DNA of 64,000 bases from Taxillus chinensis. Lineage: Eukaryota > Streptophyta > Magnoliopsida > Santalales > Loranthaceae. Location of the stretch: contig CM042092.1 in NCBI GenBank assembly GCA_023512835.1, positions 51,838,400-51,902,399 on the forward strand. The letters run 5' to 3'. Below, piece after piece: positions 47,908 through 57,015 of this stretch. The notes below the pieces were generated by a model. That model did no database searches. It was not told the DNA's origin and worked only from the letters and a program-made list of their open reading frames with translations. The position numbers and the translations under genes are program-made. The stretch's first letter is position 1; each line of letters starts with the position of its first letter.

Positions 47908-49858
47908 TGTTATCACGGGTTTTCATCCGTACCCGTTTGGGGTGGGCTCAAACTAGACCAATGGTGAGAAATTTAGAGTCGCCACCAACTGTTTTTGGGG
48001 TACAGTTGGATACCCTCTACCTTGAGTAGTAAAAAAATGTGGTCTGTGCCATCAGAGAAGGGTTCGGGAGTTGGTTATGTGTATGGAAGGATTAGCACCC
48101 CTACAGTGCCCTTTCAGTATCTATTTTCGGGGGAGGAGGTTTTCTATTTGTTATCACTACCGTGATTGGGTGGAGTTTCCTAAAAAGTCTATGATTTTTA
48201 TTTTGCTACGTTATTTGTTAAAGTTATGGTTAAAATTGATTTACCCTAAATTGCTAAAGGGAATTCTAAAAGTTTTGTTTTGCTTTTTGTTTGAAGTGAA
48301 AAATGAAATCCTAAGGCTTTTGGTTTTGTTTTTTTTTTTTTTTTTTTTGAAGTGGAAAGTGAAATCCCAAGGTTTTAGTTTTTTGTTTATATATATATAT
48401 ATATTGTTTACATTGAAGTCCTAAAAATTAAAATGCTTTTTAGTTTTTGGTTGGAAAACATTTTTTGTTTTGTTTTGAAAATGTATTGTATTTTTGCTTT
48501 GTTTTGAAACCATTTTTTTTGTTTTGGAAAGGAACATATGTTATGAATTAACATAAAATAAATATTTATTTTTTTGTTATCTTTGTTATTTTTCTTTTTT
48601 TCTTAGCTAATAAAACTTTAATAACAAATCAAAAATAAATATTGTGTGTGTGATAGTGACATCCACAAAAAAAATAAAAAATAAAAAAATAAACATTCAC
48701 TTTTTTTTTGTTTTTCATACCTCCCTTTTGTTTCCTCTTCTTTTTTTTTACTATTATTGGCTGTTACATATTACAACTTAAATAAGATGGAGAAAATAAC
48801 AACGAAATAAGAAAAACAAGAAACGAAACAACTAAACGAAATTAACAGTAAGGGAAAAAAATAAAATCATAACACAAAAACTAAGAATATATTAAGATAA
48901 TAAAACTACTACTACTAATAATAATAATGAAACCGACTTTGGCTTTGGATTGGAACTCCGGCAATGGCAACGTTAGCGGGAGGGCGAGTCTCCAAAGACA
49001 GGGGAAGAATGGAAAGTGGAAAAAAAAAAAAAGTATTATTAAATTGTGTTGAAAAATCTAATGGTGAACGGACTATTATGGAGGCCATACCGATCAAAAG
49101 GGAAGCTCGGATCCTTACTCCATATTAGTGGGAGCCCTTAGTCCGGATCAATGGAAGGCTTGGATCCTTATTCATGTCAGGCGCCTTAGTCAGATCAATG
49201 GCTCGGATCTTACCGTGGTGGAGGCTTAGCCGGATCAAGGAAGGGGGGGGACACGGTCGGGGAGCCCTTGGTCCGGATCATGGATGGGGGGGGGGGGGGG
49301 GGGGCGTTTTTTTTTGGTGGGGGGGGGGGTTAGTCCGGATCAAGGGAGGCTCGATCCTTACCGGTCGCTGGAGGCTTAGTCCGGATCAATGGAAGACTCG
49401 GATCTTTACTCCGTGTCAATGTGAGCTTAGTCCGGGAAAATGGAAGGCTACTCCGTGTTAGTGGGCGCTTAGTCCGGACTAGTGATGTCCCAAATTTGAC
49501 CATGATGTTCCGTATTTGACCATGATTATCCGGATTTGACTTTGATGATCTTTTTTTAATCTTTTAATGACCTTTTTACCCCACCCAAAATGCCAAAATG
49601 GATGAACTTTGGTGGATTGTTCGAGAAGCTCCATATTTGCCTAAATAGTCATTTTGGAGAATCTCGCATGGTCACATTTTCGGGCCCTTTGACCAGGGGC
49701 ATTGACCATCTTTTGGCAAGTTTGACTTTTTCCATCGCATATTATTTTGGCCATAACTTCTTCGTTTTAAGTTAGAATTGGGCTCGGTCAAGTGCATTAA
49801 TCTCCAAATTTCATCCCCTATTACTTGGTATTAGTCTTGGGGCACTTTAGGGGCTTAC
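47908..49858 (-). mobile_element. Ogre/Tat-like 5' LTR, 3' portion
   Basis: Plus-strand start TGTTATCACGGG is the LTR end. It shows AT-rich and poly-T sequence (48300-48900) and several ~50-bp tandem units CCGGATCAATGGAAGGCTCGG... (49090-49480) in common with family B LTRs. It is broken after 49858 by a solo LTR and resumes at 51833. Confidence 0.8.
49286..49329. other. Poly-G blocks in Tat-type LTR
   Basis: Runs of 19 G (49286-49304) and 11 G (49319-49329) within a stretch that otherwise aligns with the LTR tandem unit. See the finding on poly-G as a possible sequencing artefact. Confidence 0.6.
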
Positions 49859-50030
49859 TGTAAGGACCCGTACCTTGAGTTAGTCACAGTTTTGCCTTCT
49901 GAGTAGAGTTTTTCTAGATTTTGACCTAGTGAATGGGCTCAAATGAATTCACGTGCAAAAGGAAAGATGCTTAGAATGATGTCCTCTATCTACCACAGAA
50001 GTTTCAGGCCAAATGGACGTGTATGTGAGG

Positions 50031-50161
50031 TGCACGTGAAATGGGTCCATTTCACGTGCAAGTGTGGTTGTCTTCTACATGATGCAAGGAGGCTAGGGGT
50101 GAAGTTTGAGCGCATTTGGAGTGCATTTGGAGTTGCACGTGAATTGGGGAATTCACGTTCA
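50031..50161. promoter_or_regulatory. Two G-box inverted repeats in Tekay-type U3
   Basis: TGCACGTGAAATGG and CCATTTCACGTGCA (50031-50060) are exact complements with a 2-bp spacer. TGCACGTGAATT and AATTCACGTTCA (50134-50161) complement with one mismatch. Confidence 0.7.
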
Positions 50162-50290
50162 AATTGGCGTGCAGCCATATTTTTGCATGGTTCCCTTGGT
50201 TTTGACATTCTAATGATCTTTCTCCAAAGGACCATGTTGAAATTCTGAGTACTCTGGCCTATATGGGTGCGGAAAGGTGCTAACTTGTGT

Positions 50291-50349
50291 GATCAAAACT
50301 ACATCATTTTGATCCTGGGTTTACTTAATCAAAACTACGTCGTTTTGAT
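50291..50349. promoter_or_regulatory. Pair of ACGT palindromes upstream of TATA
   Basis: ATCAAAACTACATCATTTTGAT and ATCAAAACTACGTCGTTTTG (+AT) lie 37 bp apart and end 14 bp before the TATA box. Confidence 0.65.
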
Positions 50350-50362
50350 GTGGGTAGTGTCT

Positions 50363-50369
50363 ATATAAT
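50363..50369 (+). promoter_or_regulatory. TATA box of Tekay-type LTR
   Basis: TATATAA; followed about 55 bp later by a (GA)n leader tract. Confidence 0.65.
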
Positions 50370-50595
50370 GAGGGCTTGAGTTGAGTTTAGGGTTCTTGTG
50401 TTCTTCTTTGCTTTGCTCTGCGCGAGAGAGAGAGAGAGAGGATCTCCGGGCAGTTGCCGTGGTGGTTCGCGTCGTTGGAAGGTGTCTAGTGTGGAGGTTA
50501 TGACAAAAGTCTGAGGTAGGGATTCATGTTCTTCCTAACTCTCCTCTGTTTTAGGATATTCGCCTATATATATATATATATATATATATATGTAA

Positions 50596-50625
50596 ATCCA
50601 TATAGGTGTGATCTCCTATATGGAT
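50596..50625. promoter_or_regulatory. Conserved leader hairpin
   Basis: ATCCATATAGG and CCTATATGGAT around an 8-bp loop, directly after a (TA)n tract. Same stem as in 24810-24839 and 41565-41594. Confidence 0.6.
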
Positions 50626-51375
50626 GTTGGCCTTCAGTGGCATGTTCAGTTGATTTTGATGTTGAATTTGGCCTAAGGATTTTCTGGGTTTGTTTATGCC
50701 CACCATGTGTTTGATGAAATGTCTGTGAGGCCTGCACGCTATGTATTTGATAAAATGTCTATGAGGCCGCATGCCATGTATTCAATATAATGCCTGTGAG
50801 ACCTTGTATATGGGTGTCCGATGATATACCTACGTGACTGGTGTGTCTTGTGTTTGATTTGTATTTGATTTTAAGCCTATGAGGCTGATGTGTGTGGCTT
50901 GTATCCGACCATGTTGGTCCCTCCGAAATAAAGTGTAAATGTTGTCTTAGTTTACATGTCGAGATGTAATGCTATCTTGTTCGTTGGTCTGTTTGAGACC
51001 GAGCCGAGATATGGGCCAGGCACAATAGCTGGACCCCTTTGAGATTTGGCCAGGACGTGGTCCCGAGTCTCGGTGTAGCACTCACGATGGTGGGCTAAGT
51101 CTACACCCATTCCTGAGGGTAGGTATGGCCCGAGGAGGTGGTTGACCATATCCGACTCGGGTGGAAAATGTTGCATTGGTGTCCATGCAACATTCGCTGA
51201 TGTGGTATGTCATGTCGCCGTGGTGGCGGGGTGTCCTCTGCCCTTCAGTGCGGGCTCAGGTAAAGAGTGTTTACCTGGGTGATGTTTCTTGCTTTAGCCT
51301 TAGGCACGACACGAGCACAAGCATACACATATCATGCATGTTGTAGAGCGGGACGGGTCTGGGGAGACTGGATCC

Positions 51376-51425
51376 CTACTGAGCTATGGTTTGCTCACCC
51401 CTCCTATAAACTGTTCTTTTGCAGG
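51376..51425 (+). promoter_or_regulatory. Conserved branch-point/3' splice-site-like block
   Basis: CTACTGAGC, then GGTTTGCTCACCCCTCC, then a T-rich stretch ending TTTTGCAGG. Counterparts: 507-554, 34472-34520, 56439-56487, 57551-57598 (plus) and about 11816-11866, 24093-24153, 40938-41004 (minus). Confidence 0.45.
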
Positions 51426-51832
51426 GTTTAGCAGGCGGTAGGTGAAGGCTGAGGAGCTAGGCCCCTGAGGCTAGGAGTTTTATGTTATTTCCTTTGTTGT
51501 ACTCTGGTTTTATGTGTTTGGAATTTGGTTTGGTTTTATTCGTAATAGTACACCTGGCTTCATAGGGGTTTTTCCCCGACTAGGTTGTAATAAACATTTA
51601 GTCGTTGAAATGAAATAAAATGAGATGTTGTTATTCAATTTGTGTTTGTGTGCATGGTTTGGGAAGCAGGATCATGCCCCTTGGCATGTTAGCCTGGTTG
51701 TGCAGGTTTGGGACAGCACCCGTGCCAGAAGTCCTTTTAAGGTGTTTGCACCAACCCCTTGTCCCTTCGGGTGCGGGCATGGGCAGTCACTATTCATTTC
51801 CAAGTGGAAGGAAATTGGGGCGTGACACTTAC

Positions 51833-52031
51833 AATAGAGGTAATCAATTTCGGGCTTCCCTGTTCGTGTCAATGTATCAATCTTGTGCAAATTGGGGTTA
51901 ACATCAATGCCAAACCATTCCTTGGTAGTGGGGAATCCTTGAGGACCTATTCAACAAGGTATATGGCATTGTCAGACAAATATATACAAATGGGGTTAGT
52001 ATGTCCAACCCGGACAAAATGGGGTCCAATA
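51833..52031 (-). mobile_element. Ogre/Tat-like 5' LTR, 5' portion
   Basis: Continues 49858 without loss once the CTTAC duplication is discounted. It ends GGGGTCCAATA, the LTR start on the minus strand, and aligns with the beginning of the family B LTR at 14776. Whole LTR: about 2.15 kb. Confidence 0.8.
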
Positions 52032-52270
52032 AATATCACCTAGATCCTTCTCATATGTTAGACTATCGTGAGATGGAGTTGGTTGATGATGGTGCCATTG
52101 TTAAGATATTGGCTCAGATTTTGGACAGGCGAGAGCAAGTCTTGCAAGGCAAGACGATCCCACTAGTCCGAGTGTTATGGCAACACCGAGGCATGGAGGA
52201 GCAGACTTCGGAGAAAGAAATCCAGATGCGGGTTCTTCATCTTGAGCTATTCGAGGACGATCAGTCCTAA
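52032..52270 (+). pseudogene. pol: Tekay-like pol, C-terminal fragment
   Basis: Reads YHLDPSHMLDYREMELVDDG, VKILAQILDRREQVLQGKTI, PLVRVLWQHRGMEEQTSEKE. This is the end of a Ty3/Gypsy chromovirus pol (region after integrase; the RVLW..HG.EE.TWE..  phrase). The stop is at 52268. All earlier pol is cut off by the minus-strand Tat LTR. Confidence 0.85.
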
Positions 52271-52541
52271 GGTGGGAAGGATATGAGGGCCTTCCCTAAG
52301 GTATGAGTTATGTTTACTGCATTTGTTTTGCATATGTTTTGTAACCATATGTGGTTATGCTTGAGATATGGTTTAACTTGTTGTTTGTTGGCTCTTGCAA
52401 GGATCTTGTAAGCCTTTTTCGCTTGTTGTGAGTTGTATCTGTGTGGTTAGTAAGGATTATTATATTTTGGTTTTGAATTTTGTGATGTCCTTTGGGCATG
52501 TGTTTTATTTTCGAGGATGAAAAGTCCTAAGGGAGGGAGGA
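52271..52541 (+). other. 3' untranslated region and polypurine tract
   Basis: Spacer after pol, ending in the purine tract AAGGGAGGGAGGA (52529-52541) directly before the LTR start TGTAAAG. Confidence 0.75.
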
Positions 52542-52737
52542 TGTAAAGACATGTGTTTAGGTTTCTTTATGAGATAGTCTTGATTTTGATTTGGTAATAA
52601 AGATATCATTTTAGTATCGTGCTCGGCAATACGAACGTTTTAGCTATAGTTGGGTCCAATTTGGAGTTCGGGACCTTAGAAGGCTATTTGTATAACTTTG
52701 GGTGTTTATTGATATTACTTAAGGAATTCGCAGCAAA

Positions 52738-52746
52738 TATAAATAG
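52738..52746 (+). promoter_or_regulatory. TATA box of Tekay-like 3' LTR
   Basis: TATAAATAG, 197 bp into the LTR, followed by GGGAGAGAGAGAGAG. Confidence 0.7.
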
Positions 52747-53463
52747 GGAGAGAGAGAGAGAGATACTCTCCCAGTGTGTGGTCATTAGTGGTGTACGACT
52801 TTAGTGAAAGAGAGAGAAAGAGTAAAGAGAGTTTGAAGCTTGGAGATTGGAGCTTGGAGCTTGGATTTTGGGGTTGGTTTAGTCGTGAATCTTGCCAAGG
52901 TAGGTGTCCCTATACTTCTTATCTTGCTTGATATGCATAAATTTGTGCTATGATATGATATAAAATTTAGCATGAACTTTGGGGTTTGAGGGAAACCCAA
53001 TTTTGGGTCAAATCTGATGGTTTAACGTAAGATTTGTGGTTAAGAGTATATATATAGAGTTGTGATTATGTGTTTTTATGATTTGGGGTTTTATAACCCT
53101 ATATGGTATGAGGGTTAAGAAGTCAACCATGGAACTCTAGCATTAGATCCATATGGATCTAATCGGAAAGTTTATATGTGTAGGTACGTTGTTACTGTGC
53201 AGTTTAGATGCGTTAGAGCGTTCACGGTTTAATATTTTTTTTTTTTTTTATTAAAAATTGTTTTTTTGAGCCTTTGGGAGTCACTGAGTTGATTACAAAT
53301 GAAGAACAAGCAATAACGATGATAAACGGTAGTACCTCAGTGTGTATTGGGTCGAGGGTCGAAAGGTTGAAGTGTCGGCAAGTCGAAGGTAGGATCACTC
53401 GGATTAATTATTCCATAGTCATGAGCCCTTCCATATCAGTGGATGCTTATTTCATGCTAGTGT

Positions 53464-53670
53464 GATAGCTCATATGCTTATTACGTGCTAGTGTGATAGC
53501 TCGGATGCTTATTTCGTGCTAGTGTAATAGCTCGAATGCTTATTCCGTGTTAGTGTGATAACTCGGATCCTTATTCCGTGCTAGGGTGATAGCTCGAATT
53601 CTTATTCCATGTTAGTGTGATAGCTCAAATCCTTATTCTGTGCTAGTGTGATAGCTCGGACACTTATTGT
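53464..53670. repeat. 31-bp minisatellite
   Basis: Nearly seven tandem units of GATAGCTCGGATGCTTATT plus CGTGCTAGTGT, with point differences. Confidence 0.85.
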
Positions 53671-53746
53671 GAGTGGGTTGTGTGTGAGGGGGAGGTTGCT
53701 TTTGGGGATGTGGGTTGAGAGTTTTTTTCTAGAGAGTGAACGGGGT

Positions 53747-53748
<2 letters not shown>

Positions 53749-53814
<66 letters not shown>

Positions 53815-54062
53815 GCTGACAGGCTTGCACGTTTTTGTTTTAGTTGTGGCCAATTAAGATTGGAGGCACGGACAAGCCCATGTTCTTCTTGTTTGTTTTG
53901 TAATTTTTTCCCAAAGGGCCAGTACAATGGTTTTGCCTGCGAAGTTAGGTTTCTTTCAACACCTTTTTGTGCTAGTTTTATCAAAATGGCGTTTTGGATG
54001 GGGGGGTCACTTATCAAAACTATGTCATTGTAAGTGATAAGGAAGTTTTGTTGGTTTGTTGT

Positions 54063-54111
<49 letters not shown>

Positions 54112-54336
54112 AAGTGGGGGAGAGGGGGTTCCGTCGTTCTTGGTGGTGGGGGGGGGGGGGGGTATCGGGGGGGGGGTTTGGGGGTGGGGGGAAGGGGAAG
54201 GAGGATTGGGGGTGGGTTTTTTTACCTTCCGTTCGTGTGTGAATTGTTTGTTGAAACATAAGTGTGCCTCTTGTTTTGGCATTTTTTGTACACGGGGGTT
54301 TGGTTTGGGCGGGGGGGGGGGGGGGGGGGGGGGGGG
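53749..54336. other. Region of long poly-G runs
   Basis: G runs of 65 (53749-53813), 48 (54063-54110), 15 (54148-54162), 10 (54167-54176) and 26 (54311-54336). The sequence between them is strongly C-poor. Any open frames here encode only poly-Gly or poly-Pro and are not genes. Confidence 0.85.
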
Positions 54337-54718
54337 TTTGCATTATTCCGTGTGGTGAGGTAGTTTCGGTATGTGCCTGTTATATTTTGGAAATTGAATG
54401 TGGGTTGGTACATGTGTATATTTTGTGAAGTGTTGTGTGCTTGGTTAGTTGGTGGGAGTGGATCTTGGGTGGGGGAATTTTGTGGCATTGTGTTTGACAC
54501 TTAATAACTTTGCATTCTTTGCTTTTTGTGGGTTCCTGGAGCTGGGTGTTGGAGACGTCCCTTGTGTGTGTCCCCCCCCTCCGTTTGTTTTTTACTCGTA
54601 TGGGGCCCAGTGAAGCTTTTTTGTGTCTGTTGTTGCTTATGGGTTAAGTTAGGTGTTATTTTGTGGCCTGAACCGGGTGGAGGAAAAAATATTTAACTAA
54701 AATAAAGGCGTATGGTTT
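53814..54718 (+). mobile_element. Tekay-type LTR, degraded 5'/middle part
   Basis: Contains CCCAAAGGGCCA and ATCAAAACTATGTCATTGTAA, counterparts of U3 phrases in sister LTRs, then a G/T-rich decayed stretch. Its last bases (GTATGGTTT) match the sister LTR 40616-42121, which continues with the sequence found at 56856. The start is not defined because of the poly-G runs. Confidence 0.6.
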
Positions 54719-56855
54719 TGTAAAGACCCGTACTTGTGTGGTTAGAGTTAGGCCCGAATAAAAATTTGGAATATTTCTTCGACAGTGTGGCCTTAGAGTG
54801 AGCATTTGAGTTATTATTAATATTATTTTAATATCCGAATTTTATTAGTATGCATTATTATTAATTATTATAATTACTTTAATATTTTGAGTTATTCCTA
54901 TAATAATGAGTATTATAGTTGAGAATTTTATTATGGGCTTATGATTGTTACTGTAGATATTTTAATATTTAGACTATAAATATTAATTGTATCATTATTA
55001 TTATTATTTATTATGGTGAATTATTATTATTAATTATTATAATTATTGTTATTAATCAAATTATTATTATTATTATAATTATTACTATTATTAATATTAT
55101 AAATCAATTAGTATATAAATATATAGGTATAAATAGAGGGGAACCTAAGGTAAAACCCTACGTTCGTTATGCGTGCGAAGCCTGGTGAGAGAGAAGCAGA
55201 AGGGTTTGAAGCAGACTGTTCAATCAACCTTTCCAAACCAAATCCAGGTAAGTGATTCTTGTTTATTTGTTACACTAACGCATGAACGCAAATTGTTGGA
55301 ATTGAGATTGACATGTGTTGGATCTTTGTACGTATATATATATATATATATATTAGAATATGTATAATAGTTTTTTTTTTTGATACTCAGCTCCCACGAA
55401 TCATGTTGCTGCTCGTGGTTGATGCGTCGACTTCAAGGTGGCGTCGTGGCCGTACCGCTGGAAAGAAGGCGTCTTGGCATCGGCTTCAGTTGGCGTTGTG
55501 GCTGTGAATGGAAGAGACGTCGACGTCGACTTTAAGGCTGGCCATGCGATCTCGCACGCCCCGCACGGAGATATAGGAAGGAAGGGGGCGGTGGCATCAG
55601 TACCGCCCCCGTGGAACTCGAAAGGTCTGCGTGCAACACGCGCTCTGCGCGGAAGAGGGGAAGCAGGCGGCAGCATTTGTGCCGCCGCCGTGCAGCGCGT
55701 CTGCACGTTGGCATGGAGAAGGAGGGGGCAGCGCATCTGATGCCGCCGCCCCCACACACCCACAACCCCAGTGGGTTGGTTTAAAAGTTAAATAAATATA
55801 TTTATATATTTAAATATTGTGTATGTGTGTAAAAAAATTAACTAAATACATAAAGGTGTATATATATATATATGTCGTCAGAGTTTATGTTATTAATTTA
55901 ATAATATTGATTTTGTTTGGTGGTTTAATATCATTTAATTGGTGTTTTAAGTGTTGGATGTTCGATGAGGATTTAAATTTTTGTGTATATACATTTGTAT
56001 ATATAGAGAGATATGCGGTTAGTGTTGGATTGGTGAATTAAATATTTTCGTAGGGAATTCTGAGATGAAATTGGTTGGGTTAACTGCGGGTCCCACATAG
56101 GGCTGGCAAGAGGCCGCAGGTCCCCTATGTGGCTGGTAACCCAAGTCCCACATGTGGCAGGTTGTCGTTAGGGACACCAAAGGTCCCACATATGGCTGAC
56201 TAGTAGTGTTCTGGATCCCTGGAGTTGGTAGCAAGAATTCCGTGGATGGAAGGGTTACCGATGTGAACTAATAATGATTAAAAAAAGTGATGTGATGTCT
56301 TATTTGTGATTTAATGAAATTTCATTATGACCAGACTTAATCTAAACGTGTTAGATTATGACACTACACCAACACATACATACACTGGTCATATAGATCT
56401 AGGAATTTTATGTATTGGGTAGTCGAGTTGGGGATCACCTACTGGGCATTTGTGCTCACCCTACTCTATTTATATATTTTCTACAGGTTGTAAGGGATAG
56501 CTGTTGGAGCCACAGTGGAGCTGGATGGGACATTTTTATGTAGGATATTCCGTAGACCTTGTTATTATTTTATTAATTTTCTTTCCGGACTCAGGTTCGT
56601 GACAGTTGTATTAACTTGGATAGCTTGACCTTGTTACTTTGTGTTTATGAGTGTTGATTGAATTCAGTAATATTGATTGCACTGATATAGTTATTGGTTG
56701 ATTGCATGTTGTATTTGGATCATTGGTAAGTACAATGCTACCCCCGTTGTAGTATTGTACAGGAATTGATCAGTCTCCAACCCCTTGACCCCTGGAGTGG
56801 GTGTGGGGAAGTCGCGTTCCTGGTTCTGTGGGTTTCAGAATCTGGGGGCGTGACA
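54719..56855 (+). mobile_element. Tekay-type solo LTR
   Basis: 2137 bp from TGTAAAGACCCG to GGGGGCGTGACA, with perfect GGTTT duplication (54714-54718 and 56856-56860). TATAAATAG at 55128-55136. A GC-rich, CpG-rich segment (55390-55770) stands out from the AT-rich rest. Splice-site-like block at 56439-56487. U5 motif AACCCCTTGACCCC at 56779-56792. Confidence 0.9.
55128..55136 (+). promoter_or_regulatory. TATA box of Tekay-type LTR
   Basis: TATAAATAG, followed by GAGGGGAACC, at the end of an AT-rich U3. Confidence 0.65.
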
Positions 56856-57015
56856 GGTTTGGTTTGTAAACGTCGATGGTGGTTTGAATTTAATAAAGAT
56901 ATATGTTTCTGTCTTGTGGTTATCTATTGTGGATGTGTGTGATCCCCTTACCCACCAGGTGGGTAAAGGGGAGTGACAAACCGGTTTCCTCAGGTTGAAA
57001 ATCTGGGGTGTGACA
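56856..57015 (+). mobile_element. Tekay-type LTR, 3' end
   Basis: Matches the reverse complement of 40616-40780 almost base for base (GTAAACGTCGATGGTGG, AATAAAGATATATGTTT) and ends GGGGTGTGACA. It continues the LTR broken at 54718. Confidence 0.85.

Larger units (their letters stand above)
49859..51827 (+). mobile_element. Tekay-type solo LTR
   Basis: 1969 bp from TGTAAGGACCCG to GGGGCGTGACA, with perfect CTTAC duplication (49854-49858 and 51828-51832). It is the clearest example of the family: inverted repeats 50031-50060 and 50134-50161, two ACGT palindromes (50291-50349), TATA box 50363-50369, (GA)n 50424-50440, (TA)n and hairpin 50596-50625, GATAAAATGTCT repeats to 50890, splice-site-like block 51376-51425, U5 motif CCCTTCGGGTGCGGG (51763-51777). 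Confidence 0.93.
52542..53748 (+). mobile_element. Tekay-like 3' LTR, 5' portion
   Basis: Begins TGTAAAGACATG after the polypurine tract. TATA box TATAAATAG at 52738-52746 and a (GA)n leader follow. It also holds the 31-bp minisatellite 53464-53670. The 3' portion may be 57016-57949; the two are separated by other LTRs. Confidence 0.75.

Noticed and set aside
53602..54343. Open frames of poly-Gly or poly-Pro
   Set aside because: They are translations of poly-G runs, probably artefacts.
55401..55765. Ala/Arg-rich frames at 55401-55765
   Set aside because: CpG-rich segment open on both strands; no codon bias or domain seen.
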